Below, in pieces: positions 1 to 7,687 of a stretch of 64,000 nt of DNA (the first letter of the stretch is position 1; every line of letters starts with the position of its first letter). Below the pieces are notes generated by a model that searched no databases, was not told the origin of the DNA, and was given only the letters and a program-made list of their open reading frames with translations. Position numbers and translations under genes: made by a program. The stretch comes from Pollutiaquabacter aromativorans. Lineage in GTDB: Bacteria; Bacteroidota; Bacteroidia; AKYH767-A; 2013-40CM-41-45. Location: NCBI GenBank assembly GCA_049177215.1, contig CP185379.1, positions 2,728,001 to 2,792,000 on the forward strand, written 5' to 3'.

Positions 1-374
1 CAGTCGTAGGCGCCCTTGGTATTCGTCAGCAACTGCGGGTCTTCGAAATTTCCCTGCGGACGCTTCAGCTCGGGTTGACCGTAATCGGAAACCAGTTCGA
101 TCAGCGAAGGATAGATCGTCTTTCCTTTGTAGTCGTACACGACCGCGTCGGATGGAACCGTGACACCGGCGCCGGCCTCCAGGATCAATCCATCGCGTAC
201 CAGGATGGTGGCGGGATCGACCACGGTCTTGTAGTCCACGTAGAGGCGGACATTCGTGATCGCATAGGTGATGTGCCGGGGGTCAGTGGGACCGTTGACA
301 GGAAAGGTTTGCTGCGCGTTGGCGTTGATGAACAGAAAGAACAGGCAGCACAGGAGCGTAAAGAATCGTTGCAT
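1..374 (-). CDS. Amidohydrolase, N-terminal part (truncated by window edge)
   Basis: An ATG at 374-372 on the minus strand opens a frame that runs off the window start, giving about 124 residues. The product begins with a signal peptide (MQRFFTLLCCLFFLFINANA), then a stretch typical of the N-terminal beta-sandwich of imidazolonepropionase-like amidohydrolases: ITNVRLYVDYKTVVDPATI, then VRDGLILEAG and YDYKGKTIYPSLIE. In the family this part precedes the metal-dependent TIM barrel, which would lie outside the window. Its substrate cannot be read from this piece. It is the downstream neighbour of the secreted esterase at 448-1632 on the same strand, with a 73-base gap. Secretion is inferred from the leader. 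Confidence 0.72.
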   Translation of the reverse strand, partial: MQRFFTLLCCLFFLFINANAQQTFPVNGPTDPRHITYAITNVRLYVDYKTVVDPATILVRDGLILEAGAGVTVPSDAVVYDYKGKTIYPSLIELVSDYGQPELKRPQGNFEDPQLLTNTKGAYD

Positions 375-447
375 GCAGGTCGTTTAAGGCGACCGAAGAT
401 AACGATTCGTCAAGTGTTAAAAGGTGAATGAAACCTTAAAATCGATG

Positions 448-1632
448 TTAACGGAGGACCTTCCCGGCCCAAATAACCATCGAATTACGCTCCCAGCGCA
501 GCAGGATGGCTCCCGGTGGCAGCACCGGCAGGTTGAGCCGAAGTTCATTGGCCGCCGCCGGCAACCGATGGAAGGCCAGCTCCCTTCCGGACAGGTCCGA
601 CAACCTGATAGCATCACCAGCTTCCAGGTTCAGGCCGCTGAACAGCAGTTGGTCGCCGGACGGACTCAGTGTCACGCTCGGACCAGCCTTCGCAGGAGGA
701 GAGATTGCCGTTGTGACACAGGCCGCACAAGTCCGCTGAACCGATACACTGGTATCGTTGAGCACAAGCGAATCGAAAATCAGACCGGCCGCGCAATCGG
801 CTTTCAGATGTGCGTCGAGCCAGGGAAGCAGGAACCGGTTGATGCAGTCGTGCTGGACCGCGCGGGAAATCGCGGGAGCCGGAGTGCAACTGGCCTCACC
901 GATGTTGCAATAGAAATTCGATTCCGCCATCTGGCAATGACTGCCGCCCCGGATGGTCACGAGGTTGCGGCAGTTGCTGCCAAGCGCATCGTACATGGGT
1001 TGTTGATGTGCCGCGATCGGTGTCACGCAGTCATTTTCACCGGCAAACAAAAGTGCGGGAAGGTCGATGCCAGCCGCAGCGGCGATCGCGGAAGGCGTTG
1101 TTTCGGCAGCAGCGAAATTGACGAGCACACGGAAACCCGTATCCTGTGCAGCAGCCAGAAAGCTGGCGCCTCCGCCCATCGAATGCCCCATGGCGGCGGA
1201 AGCCGTTGCGACGCGCTGATAGAACAAGCCGGAAGGATCGCTGTTTTCATTGAGCAGGGCGGAACGCACAAAGGCGATGTCCTGTCCGAGTGCGGCATGT
1301 TGGGGAGATAAGCCGGTTTCGGTGCGCGGAAACGCGATGATGTAACCGGCAGGAACGACCGCTTCCCAGATGTTCTGATACGCATCCCAACTCATCACGA
1401 AGCCGTGTCCGAATACCAACAAAGGATACGCTTCCCCGTTGCCCGCAGCGACCGGAACACCGTCGCCGGCCTGGTCCGCAGGATAGTAGACCTCCACCGG
1501 AACCGGTCTGCTCCGGGCAGCATCCGTATAGGTGGTGCTGAGATGACCAATGGCAAAGGGCTGGGCAAAGCCTTGAAAGCCGGTCAGCATCAGTCCGAAA
1601 AGGGTAAACAGCAGTCGCCTGGTCAGTTCCAT
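448..1632 (-). CDS. Secreted alpha/beta hydrolase (cutinase/PETase-like) with T9SS sorting domain
   Basis: 394 residues. A signal peptide (to about residue 23, ending GFAQ) is followed by an alpha/beta-hydrolase domain. The nucleophile motif GHSMGG is at 149-154 (Ser151). The likely acid is Asp201 in GENDCVTP, and the likely base is His232 in GGSHCQM. Several Cys in 202-302 suggest disulfides, fitting an exported enzyme. From about residue 318 the chain has the beta-rich pattern of a Por-type T9SS C-terminal sorting domain (LSPSGDQLLF ... GAILLRWE ... GKVLR). The core resembles the dienelactone hydrolase / polyester hydrolase / cutinase superfamily; several characterised Bacteroidota PET-active esterases have the same esterase-plus-sorting-domain layout. 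Substrate is not provable from sequence; a polyester, wax or lipid ester is the best guess. Confidence 0.82.
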   Translation of the reverse strand: MELTRRLLFTLFGLMLTGFQGFAQPFAIGHLSTTYTDAARSRPVPVEVYYPADQAGDGVPVAAGNGEAYPLLVFGHGFVMSWDAYQNIWEAVVPAGYIIAFPRTETGLSPQHAALGQDIAFVRSALLNENSDPSGLFYQRVATASAAMGHSMGGGASFLAAAQDTGFRVLVNFAAAETTPSAIAAAAGIDLPALLFAGENDCVTPIAAHQQPMYDALGSNCRNLVTIRGGSHCQMAESNFYCNIGEASCTPAPAISRAVQHDCINRFLLPWLDAHLKADCAAGLIFDSLVLNDTSVSVQRTCAACVTTAISPPAKAGPSVTLSPSGDQLLFSGLNLEAGDAIRLSDLSGRELAFHRLPAAANELRLNLPVLPPGAILLRWERNSMVIWAGKVLR

Positions 1633-1713
1633 AGGATCGGAAACAAGTTAAGCCGATTTTCTGTTCAGAAGAACACGCGTAAAAAGCCTACTTTTGACGA
1701 AAATCCTCCCCCC

Positions 1714-2367
1714 ATGAGTTCCGCCCTACTCGCCAAGATCCACTTTATCAGCGCCCTGCTGTTCCTGATCCTGTACCTGGTCAAGCTGATCTTACTCTTC
1801 ACGAACAAGAAGGCCTTGCAGTCGATGACCGCCGTGACGAAAGTTCCGGAAATGATCATCAGCACGCTCTTTCTGGTGACCGGCGTATGGCTCCTGGTGA
1901 TCCTTGGTGGAATCAAGCTGTTCCACATCATCAAACTGGTCTTCGTGTTCCTCGCGATCCCACTGGGGGTGATCGGCTTCAAGAAACAGCGTTATGCAGC
2001 CGCGATCCTGTCGGTGCTCTTTATCGTCCTAGCGTACGGCATGGCCGAGATGAGCAAGAACAAGCCCTTCCTGCCGGCCAAGGTGGTGATGAATAACGAC
2101 GACGGCAGTCCGTTGGCGCAAGGCGCGAAAGTGTATCATGCCAACTGCGTGTTTTGTCACGGAACTGACGGTAAAAAAATGTACCGTACTGCTCAAGACC
2201 TGACCGCTTCCAAAATGGACGCCCTCAGCATGCAAGGCATGATCACCGATGGCAGCAAGGGTAAGATGCCCGCCTACGGCAAAGTGCTCTCCGCCGAAGA
2301 GATCGCGCAGGTCGCGCTCTACGTGCAATCGTTGAAGACCGGTTCCAACATCCAGGTGAATCCCTGA
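1714..2367 (+). CDS. Membrane-anchored c-type cytochrome with SirB-like N-terminal domain
   Basis: 217 residues from the ATG at 1714; upstream in-frame codons look non-coding. Four hydrophobic helices occupy about residues 8-28, 45-66, 70-88 and 95-112 and look like a SirB2-type membrane domain. A C-terminal cytochrome c domain follows, with heme motif CVFCH at 145-149 and a probable axial methionine Met185 in GKMPAY. The heme domain would face the periplasm and pass electrons at the inner membrane. The gene is divergent from the esterase and only 12 bases ahead of the hflX start, so the two may be co-transcribed. The partner oxidase or reductase cannot be told from this locus. Confidence 0.8.
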   Translation: MSSALLAKIHFISALLFLILYLVKLILLFTNKKALQSMTAVTKVPEMIISTLFLVTGVWLLVILGGIKLFHIIKLVFVFLAIPLGVIGFKKQRYAAAILSVLFIVLAYGMAEMSKNKPFLPAKVVMNNDDGSPLAQGAKVYHANCVFCHGTDGKKMYRTAQDLTASKMDALSMQGMITDGSKGKMPAYGKVLSAEEIAQVALYVQSLKTGSNIQVNP

Positions 2368-2379
2368 GCATAGACATCC

Positions 2380-3579
2380 TTGTCCAAACACCTTCACCCG
2401 ACCGGTCGTAAGCAGGAAACTGCGGTGCTCATCGGCCTACTGCAGAAAGGACAATCGGACCGGCAGTTGACCGAATACCTCGACGAGCTGGCCTTCCTGA
2501 CGGAGACGGCCGGCGCCCTCACACTGCGTCGCTTTTCCCAAAAGCTGGACGCGCCCGACTCCAAGACCTTCATCGGCAGCGGCAAGCTGAACGAGATCCG
2601 TGATTTCATCGCCGAACACAAGGTTGACCTGGCGGTCTTCGACGATGAACTGAGCGGCACACAGATCCGCAACATCGAAAAGGTATTGAACTGCCGCGTG
2701 CTCGACCGCAGCAACCTCATCCTCGACATCTTCGCCAAGCGTGCCCGCAGCGCACAAGCCAAGGCACAGGTGGAGCTGGCGCAATACCAGTACCTTCTCC
2801 CCCGCCTTACCCGTATGTGGACGCACCTCGAGAAGCAACGCGGCGGCATCGGGATGCGCGGTCCGGGCGAATCGGAAATTGAAACAGACCGTCGGGCCAT
2901 CCGGGACCGACTGGCCCGCCTGAAGGAACAGTTGCGCGCGATCGAAAAGCAAAGCGCCACCCAGCGCAAGCAACGCGGAGAATTCGTGCGCGTGGCCCTG
3001 GTGGGTTATACGAACGTCGGGAAATCCACGCTGATGAACCTGCTCAGCAAAAGCGACGTCTTTGCCGAGAACAAATTGTTCGCCACACTGGACACCACCG
3101 TTCGCAAGGTGGTATACGACCGGATCCCGTTCCTGCTCTCCGATACGGTGGGATTCATCCGGAAGCTGCCGCACGGACTGATCGAATCGTTCAAATCAAC
3201 GCTCGACGAAGTTCGGGAAGCGGACGTGTTGTTGCACGTGGTCGACATCTCCCATCCGCAGTTCGAGGACCAGATCGCCGTGGTAAAAGAAACCCTGGCC
3301 GAACTGGGTACGGCCGACAAGCCCACCCTGATGGTGTTCAACAAGATCGACGCCTATCATTTTGTACCGAAGGAAGAAGACGATCTGACGCCCGAAACGA
3401 AAGAGAACCTTTCGCTGGAAGAATTCAAAAAAAGCTGGATGAGCCAGTTGGGCGAGCAATGCGTCTTCATCTCCGCCGCCAACCGGACCAATATCGACGA
3501 GTTGCGACTACGCCTTACTTCGATGGTGAAGGAGATACATTTGGTGCGGTATCCGAATTATTTGGGGAGTGAACAGTGA
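2380..3579 (+). CDS. hflX: GTPase HflX
   Basis: 399 residues. Start is a TTG at 2380, the only credible start ahead of the conserved N-terminal domain. An HflX-specific domain (about 15-195, with the signature GGIGMRGPGESEIETDRR at 155-172) precedes a G domain: G1 GYTNVGKS 209-216, G3 DTVG 255-258, G4 NKID 321-324 and a G5-like SAA near 366. HflX binds the 50S subunit and splits stalled or hibernating ribosomes under stress. Length is normal for the family. The last codons and the stop (GSEQ, stop at 3577-3579) fall inside a tandem AGTGAAC heptamer array that continues downstream, so the C-terminus seems to have been shaped by the repeat. Confidence 0.96.
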   Translation: MSKHLHPTGRKQETAVLIGLLQKGQSDRQLTEYLDELAFLTETAGALTLRRFSQKLDAPDSKTFIGSGKLNEIRDFIAEHKVDLAVFDDELSGTQIRNIEKVLNCRVLDRSNLILDIFAKRARSAQAKAQVELAQYQYLLPRLTRMWTHLEKQRGGIGMRGPGESEIETDRRAIRDRLARLKEQLRAIEKQSATQRKQRGEFVRVALVGYTNVGKSTLMNLLSKSDVFAENKLFATLDTTVRKVVYDRIPFLLSDTVGFIRKLPHGLIESFKSTLDEVREADVLLHVVDISHPQFEDQIAVVKETLAELGTADKPTLMVFNKIDAYHFVPKEEDDLTPETKENLSLEEFKKSWMSQLGEQCVFISAANRTNIDELRLRLTSMVKEIHLVRYPNYLGSEQ

Positions 3580-3695
3580 ACCTTGCCCGCCGTAGCTTTA
3601 GCGTAGGCGGGAGTGAACAGCGAATAGCGAATAGCGAATAGTAAAAGGTGAACAGTTACTAGTTACTAGTTACTAGTTACTAGTTACTAATTACT
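3568..3695. repeat. Heptamer tandem array overlapping the hflX 3' end, split by a hairpin unit
   Basis: Units of seven bases: AGTGAAC twice (3568-3581), a 30-nt interruption holding a hairpin unit, AGTGAAC again (3612), AGCGAAT three times, a short degenerate stretch, then about six AGTTACT/AATTACT units to 3695. The first two units are the last codons and stop of hflX. Confidence 0.85.
3586..3611 (+). repeat. 26-nt hairpin unit, variant A
   Basis: CCCGCC-GTA-GC-TTTA-GC-GTA-GGCGGG: six-base arms, a symmetrical 3x3 internal loop, a two-pair inner stem and a four-base loop. It interrupts an AGTGAAC heptamer array. It matches the units at 5261 and 16264 with paired arm changes. Confidence 0.75.
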
Positions 3696-3699
3696 ATTT

Positions 3700-3754
3700 C
3701 CCGATAATAAAAAAAGAAACCCCGACGAGCGGGGTTTCTTTTTTTATTATCGGG
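3700..3754. terminator. Bidirectional terminator with 25-bp perfect stem
   Basis: Arms 3700-3724 and 3730-3754 are perfect inverse complements around a 5-base loop. The arms include A7/T7 runs after a CCCCG core, so either strand ends with a U-tract. It lies between convergent hflX and the DsrE-like gene, whose stop codon is two bases away. Confidence 0.9.
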
Positions 3755-3756
3755 GT

Positions 3757-4188
3757 TTATCGGCCGGCTTTGATGTAGCTCCAGCCTTCTTGTTGCTTGT
3801 CGCTGAGTTCGATGATGGCGGCGGGGACTACGTCGGATTCGGGTAGCAGTTGCTCCGCCTTGATGTTCATGCGTTTCATCGAGTTGCCGCAGGCTTTGAA
3901 TTCCACCTGTTCCTTTTTAAGGCTGACGACTTGATCGCGAAAAAAGGTGCTGTCGGTCATGAGCAGTTTCACCGCCGGGCCATGGCAGACAAGTTCCAGT
4001 TGCGCCTGCGGGTCGGCATTACGGAAGTTGCGAAGTTGCCGTAGCGTGACCGACATCACCGCCGTGTCTCCGCTGGAGAGGTCGACCACCGCTCTGCGCT
4101 GGCTGGTTTGAGCAATTCCCTCGCCGGCCAGCAGCAGCATGCAAGCGCAAAGCAGGAGTATCCGGAAGTAATTCATCGCTGAGATCAA
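3757..4188 (-). CDS. Exported DsrE-family protein
   Basis: 143 residues. A signal peptide (LLLCACMLLLAGEGIAQ) is followed by a DsrE/DsrF-like fold with the family pattern of a hydrophobic strand then a Cys: LELVCHGPAVKLLM (Cys near 68) and FKACGNSMKRMNI (Cys near 99), ending in LSDKQQEGWSYIKAG. DsrE-like proteins take part in sulfur transfer or form small trimeric scaffolds; exported versions have no settled role. The start ATG overlaps the stop of the upstream T9SS gene by four bases (ATGA), indicating translational coupling. A second ATG four codons on (MNYF) is an alternative start. Confidence 0.8.
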   Translation of the reverse strand: MISAMNYFRILLLCACMLLLAGEGIAQTSQRRAVVDLSSGDTAVMSVTLRQLRNFRNADPQAQLELVCHGPAVKLLMTDSTFFRDQVVSLKKEQVEFKACGNSMKRMNIKAEQLLPESDVVPAAIIELSDKQQEGWSYIKAGR

Positions 4189-5132
4189 TGTTGGATGGAT
4201 ACCGGCTTGGATGAGAAAACTTGTCCGCGCTCGTCGGCGATGTTGAGCAGGTAATTGCCGGCCGGCAGGTTGGCAACATCGAGACGTCCGCGGTTCGATT
4301 CAAGCGCCTGGGTGAGTACCAGCTTACCGGACAAATCCAGCAGGCGCGCTTCGAGTTGCAGCGGGCGCTCCAGCTCGAAGGATACGTTCAGGTTGGTTGC
4401 GGCCGGCTGGGGGAAAACGCTGAGGTTCTTCACGGGCGAAGCCAGTTCGTCGATGCCGACAGTGCCGGAGAACGCGAGGTCGTCGATCCACAATTCCGTG
4501 CCCACTGTTCCCGAATTGAGTGCAAGCGGACCAGTGGCGATATACATGAGCATCGAGTCCGGCTTGTAGCCTTCGATATAGGTCAGGTCAAGATCAAAGG
4601 AAACGTAAGCGGTGCCACTCGTGGATTCGCCGATCTTCAGCGTACCGGCTGCAACGGTCTTGCGGGTATTCGTACCCGTGTCATACTTATAGAGTCCGAC
4701 CACGATGGAGGCCGTGTCGCTGCCAGCTTTGGTATAACGGTAGTAACCCGTCAATTTACGGTGACGCACGGTATCGGGTGTGCCGCCGATGATCGACAAG
4801 GTCGTCGTGTTGATGCTGCCATTGGAGGCTACGCCGGGAACAGGCGCATTGATCGGAAGCGGAATGTTCAGCGGCCAGGTCTTGAGATGCAGGGCCGAAG
4901 CACCGCCGTGCACATTCGCGGTTTCGCGGATCGCGCTTTGCTGGAAAGGTCCGTTCGCCATCGACACGCTATCGGTGGTCTTCCAGAAATCGGGCAGGTC
5001 ATAATTATACGAACCGGTACTACCGGAACCGGTAAAGGTGGCCCAGTCTTCGAAACCACCGTTGGGAACGTCCTGCGCAACGGCAGTGAAACTGAAGAGG
5101 CAGATCGCTGCCAGGTAGGAGAGAAATTTCAT
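4185..5132 (-). CDS. T9SS type A sorting domain-containing secreted protein
   Basis: 315 residues from the ATG at 5132 (MKFLSYLAAICLFSF, a clean signal peptide); an upstream in-frame ATG at 5156 would only add eight residues ahead of the leader. The middle (about 22-235) is a beta-rich module beginning NGGFEDW and containing LWIDDLAF, a pattern common to carbohydrate-binding or PCMD-like jelly-roll domains of Bacteroidota. The last 80 residues are a Por sorting domain (LSVFPQPAATNLNVSF ... LLDLSGKLV ... LPAGNYLLNI). It should be exported by T9SS and anchored to or released from the surface. Ligand unknown. It overlaps the DsrE-like gene by four bases. Confidence 0.82.
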   Translation of the reverse strand: MKFLSYLAAICLFSFTAVAQDVPNGGFEDWATFTGSGSTGSYNYDLPDFWKTTDSVSMANGPFQQSAIRETANVHGGASALHLKTWPLNIPLPINAPVPGVASNGSINTTTLSIIGGTPDTVRHRKLTGYYRYTKAGSDTASIVVGLYKYDTGTNTRKTVAAGTLKIGESTSGTAYVSFDLDLTYIEGYKPDSMLMYIATGPLALNSGTVGTELWIDDLAFSGTVGIDELASPVKNLSVFPQPAATNLNVSFELERPLQLEARLLDLSGKLVLTQALESNRGRLDVANLPAGNYLLNIADERGQVFSSKPVSIQH

Positions 5133-5171
5133 GAGGGAGAATGGTTGGTGAATCAAAGATAAGGAATTGCG

Positions 5172-5260
5172 GGGTTCGGGTTCCGGGTTCCGGGTTCCGG
5201 GTTCCGGGTTCCGGGTTCCGGGTTCCGAGTTTCGAGTTTCGGGTTTCGGGTTTCAGGTTT
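5172..5260. repeat. GGTTCCG/GGTTTCG heptamer array
   Basis: About twelve consecutive seven-base units, drifting from GGTTCCG to AGTTTCG and GGTTTCG, directly upstream of the T9SS gene start and running into the hairpin unit at 5261. Confidence 0.88.
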
Positions 5261-5286
5261 CCTGCCTTCGCTAAAGCTTCGGCAGG
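5261..5286 (-). repeat. 26-nt hairpin unit, variant B
   Basis: CCTGCC-TTC-GC-TAAA-GC-TTC-GGCAGG; on the minus strand it reads CCTGCC-GAA-GC-TTTA-GC-GAA-GGCAGG, the same design as the unit at 3586. It follows the GGTTCCG array and is followed by a partial repeat of its own end (CAGGCGGG). Confidence 0.75.
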
Positions 5287-5348
5287 CAGGCGGGTTTGAT
5301 ATAGGGACGAGGAGCGGGACCGAGTAGCGAGGAAATATAGCAGAAGCC

Positions 5349-5396
5349 CAACGTTTCAACGTTCAAACGTTGGAACGTTGGAACGTTGGAACGTTA
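5349..5396. repeat. AACGTTGG tandem array
   Basis: Self-complementary AACGTT cores every 7-8 bases (AACGTTT, AACGTTC, then AACGTTGG three times, AACGTT). The unit is mostly eight bases, unlike the other arrays. A relative lies at 53690-53734 next to sufB. Confidence 0.8.
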
Positions 5397-5410
5397 ATCG
5401 GATAAAATGA

Positions 5411-5434
5411 AAAAAGCCGGTAAAAACCGGCTTT
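5411..5434 (-). terminator. Intrinsic terminator of the transglycosylase gene
   Basis: Stem AAAGCCGG (5413-5420) with CCGGCTTT (5427-5434). Read on the minus strand it ends in a T-run, 23 bases after the stop codon. Confidence 0.85.
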
Positions 5435-5456
5435 CCCATTTCTTTGTTGCACTGCC

Positions 5457-7079
5457 TTAACCGCCGATGACCACTTTGAGCTTGGTGCCTACTTTGATCT
5501 CGTTGTCGCGGAGGGCGTTCATCTCCTTGATGCGCTCGACGGTCACGCCTTCGTAGCGTGAGGCGATATTCCAGAGGGTGTCGCCGGGTTGAACGATGTG
5601 GTAAACCACCTTCATGTTGTCCGGCGTCGGGATCGAGGGTCCGTTATGGGAAGCCGTGGTGTTAACCGAGGCGGTGGAGGCCGTGGCTTGCGCGGAATCG
5701 TTCGCAGGAGCGGCCGTGTCGGTACCGGCAGGCTGTGGCGCCGGCTTGACGCGCGCCGCCATCACCGGCGATTTCTTCTTCACGCTGACGTACACGGCGA
5801 GGTTTTGTCCGGCCATCAGGCGGGTGCTCTTCAGGCGGTTCCAGCGCTTGAGGTCGGATACGGTGCAATTGTACTTCCCGGCGATGCTGCCGAGGTTGTC
5901 GCCGCGACGCACTTTGTGGTACTTCCTGACGGTCTCACTGACATAATCCGCTCCATCGTCGCCGGACGCTTCGTTCGAAGCAAACAGGGCGGATGCTACC
6001 GGGGTCTCTTGCGGCTTGTAAATGCGATCGAGGCTGCCGAGGTAGGTGTTCACCTTGTTCACCGGAAGACGCAGCGGCTGTCCTTCCTCGGCATCGGGGA
6101 TGATACCGCGTTTGTACACCGGGTTGAGGTACGCGAGGAGGTCGTACGGGATGTCGATGGCGTCGGAGATATCACGCAGGGCGACCTTCTGGTCGACCAA
6201 CACCGTGTCGATGTCGAAGAAATTGACCACCGGAGGAACCGCGGTGAGGTTGTGTTCGCCGGTGTAGTTCATCAGGTAAGTGACGGCGATGAAGGCCGGT
6301 ACATAACCGCGTGTTTCACGCGGCAGGTATGGACTGATCTCCCAGAACGAATGCTTGCCACCCGAGCGGGTGATGGCGCGGTTGACGTTGCCGGCTCCGC
6401 AGTTGTACGCGGCGATGACCAACAGCCAGTCGTTGTAGATCGCGTACATGTCCTTGAAATATTGACAGGCGGCATAGGTCGACTTCACCGGATCGCGGCG
6501 TTCGTCGATGAGGGAGTTGACCTTGAGACCGTACAAGCGACCGGTCGGCAGCATGAACTGCCAAAGGCCCGTCGCGCCGACCGGCGAAACCGCCATCGGG
6601 TTGAGCGCGCTCTCCACGATGGAGAGGTACTTGAATTCGAGCGGAAGTCCCTGCTGGTCGAGGATCTGTTCGTAAAGCGGGAAATACAGGTTGGCCAGTC
6701 CCATCACGCGTTCGGTCAGACCGCGCTTTTGAACCGCGTACATGTTGATGTAACGCTTGACCTCGTCATTGAAGGTCATCGGGATGGGCGTCTGGATGCG
6801 TTCCATCCGCTTTGCGTAGATGTCGTCGTCGTAGGTGGGAATCTCGAACGGCTGAAAGGCCGTGGAGCTATTGGTGTTGGCAGCGGCGTACATCCGTTGC
6901 ACGAAGCTCTGGTTCACCAGGCTGTCGAGCGTTGCGGCGATCGGGTCGTAGCAGGCCGGGGAGGCCGGGTCGCTGCAATCGGGGCCTTGTGCTGCAACGG
7001 GTGCAACAGGTACTATGGCTGCGGCCAGGAACAGGAGTCCTGACAGAAGGGATAAACGGAGGTTGAGCAGGCGCTTCAT
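5457..7079 (-). CDS. MltD-like membrane-bound lytic transglycosylase with two LysM domains
   Basis: 540 residues. A signal peptide (to about 30) and a helical leader precede an SLT lysozyme-like domain (about 130-290) with catalytic Glu156 in SIVESALNP and the family motifs GATGLWQFM (168-176) and AAYNCGAGNV (223-232). Two LysM peptidoglycan-binding repeats are at about 386-432 (VRRGDNLGSIAGKY) and 491-538 (VQPGDTLWNIASRY), joined by an Ala/Thr/Pro-rich linker. The enzyme cuts the MurNAc-GlcNAc bond non-hydrolytically to 1,6-anhydro products in the periplasm. Domain order and size match MltD of Bacteroidota. It has its own terminator and a long upstream region, so it is probably monocistronic. 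Confidence 0.93.
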   Translation of the reverse strand: MKRLLNLRLSLLSGLLFLAAAIVPVAPVAAQGPDCSDPASPACYDPIAATLDSLVNQSFVQRMYAAANTNSSTAFQPFEIPTYDDDIYAKRMERIQTPIPMTFNDEVKRYINMYAVQKRGLTERVMGLANLYFPLYEQILDQQGLPLEFKYLSIVESALNPMAVSPVGATGLWQFMLPTGRLYGLKVNSLIDERRDPVKSTYAACQYFKDMYAIYNDWLLVIAAYNCGAGNVNRAITRSGGKHSFWEISPYLPRETRGYVPAFIAVTYLMNYTGEHNLTAVPPVVNFFDIDTVLVDQKVALRDISDAIDIPYDLLAYLNPVYKRGIIPDAEEGQPLRLPVNKVNTYLGSLDRIYKPQETPVASALFASNEASGDDGADYVSETVRKYHKVRRGDNLGSIAGKYNCTVSDLKRWNRLKSTRLMAGQNLAVYVSVKKKSPVMAARVKPAPQPAGTDTAAPANDSAQATASTASVNTTASHNGPSIPTPDNMKVVYHIVQPGDTLWNIASRYEGVTVERIKEMNALRDNEIKVGTKLKVVIGG

Positions 7080-7161
7080 CGGGATGGCGTTCGGTCAGAG
7101 GTCTACTTCGTGGCAGAATCTCGTGAAGTGGGTCGCAAAAATATGATTTCGTGGCCGTTAT

Positions 7162-7271
7162 AATCTAAATGTACGATGAAGCGAACCCCAGGGTCAGGGT
7201 AAAAGCCTGATAATCTTACCCTTAAAAATGGATCCCGACCGGAAACGGTCTATCTTATTGAAATTTAGATT
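7162..7271 (-). ncRNA. Candidate structured RNA element / leader
   Basis: A perfect 9-bp outer pair AATCTAAAT (7162-7170) with ATTTAGATT (7263-7271) encloses two hairpins: AGGGTAA/TTACCCT (7196-7202 with 7216-7222) and GACCG-GAAA-CGGTC (7237-7250), the latter with a GNRA-type loop on the plus strand. It is upstream of the transglycosylase gene. It matches no family I recognise; strand and function are inferred. Confidence 0.3.
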
Positions 7272-7301
7272 GTTACGAGTCTGTCGGGAAGATGAGGGGG
7301 G

Positions 7302-7343
7302 TTGGTGATTGGTTATTTGTGATTTGTGATTAGCGATTGGGAA
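7302..7343. repeat. GTGATTG-type heptamer array
   Basis: About six degenerate seven-base units (GTGATTG, GTTATTT, GTGATTT, GTGATTA, GCGATTG). It resembles the array at 48836. Confidence 0.7.
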
Positions 7344-7364
7344 TGTGAAGTTGGAAAAAGGAGA

Positions 7365-7485
7365 CTGCCTGCTGCCTGCTGCCTGCTGCCTACTGCCAAC
7401 TGCCTACTGCCAACCGGGGACCGCCTACCACCTACTGCCAACCGGGGACCGCCTACCGCCTACTGCCAACCGATGACCGCCTACC
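7365..7485. repeat. CTGCCTG heptamer array
   Basis: Seven-base units CTGCCTG three times, then alternating CTGCCTA / CTGCCAA, followed by a higher-order repeat of about 28 bases (CCGGGGACCGCCTACC...CTACTGCCAA) occurring two to three times. Confidence 0.85.
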
Positions 7486-7687
7486 GGTACCCCTCACCCT
7501 TCCCCCCCTGCCCCTCGTCCCTGCTTCCGGCCATTTGGCGGGATTTATTGGACTTCCGGCCGCTGCAGGCCCATTTTTGTCATCGTCTAATCAAGCGCCG
7601 TCCCGCTCTGCGAAATGCGGGAAAGGTGAATCCTCCGACCAGTCTGGGAATAACGCCCGCTTAACCGCGGCTGAAAATGTATTGCCC

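Larger units (their letters stand above)
7080..7687. other. 608-base intergenic region: candidate structured leader plus heptamer arrays
   Basis: No credible gene is present. The left half has a candidate folded element (7162-7271) and a TATTTTTG -7-like box on the minus strand (7143-7136) for the transglycosylase gene. The right half is filled by two heptamer arrays (7302-7343 and 7365-7485). Open frames crossing the arrays are repeat translations. Confidence 0.6.

Noticed and set aside
424..1311. 295-residue plus-strand frame opposite the esterase
   Set aside because: Antisense shadow; the esterase has a complete catalytic triad and sorting domain.
1405..1713. N-terminal extension of the cytochrome frame
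   Set aside because: Overlaps the esterase gene antisense and does not resemble protein; ATG at 1714 begins the first membrane helix.
5589..7043. 484-residue plus-strand frame opposite the transglycosylase gene
   Set aside because: Antisense shadow; composition rich in R, G, V and H with no domain.
7365..7485. CRISPR-like repeat pattern
   Set aside because: Units are contiguous heptamers without unique spacers, and no cas genes are present.
7326..7664. 112-residue frame over the CTGCCTG array
   Set aside because: Translation of a tandem repeat.
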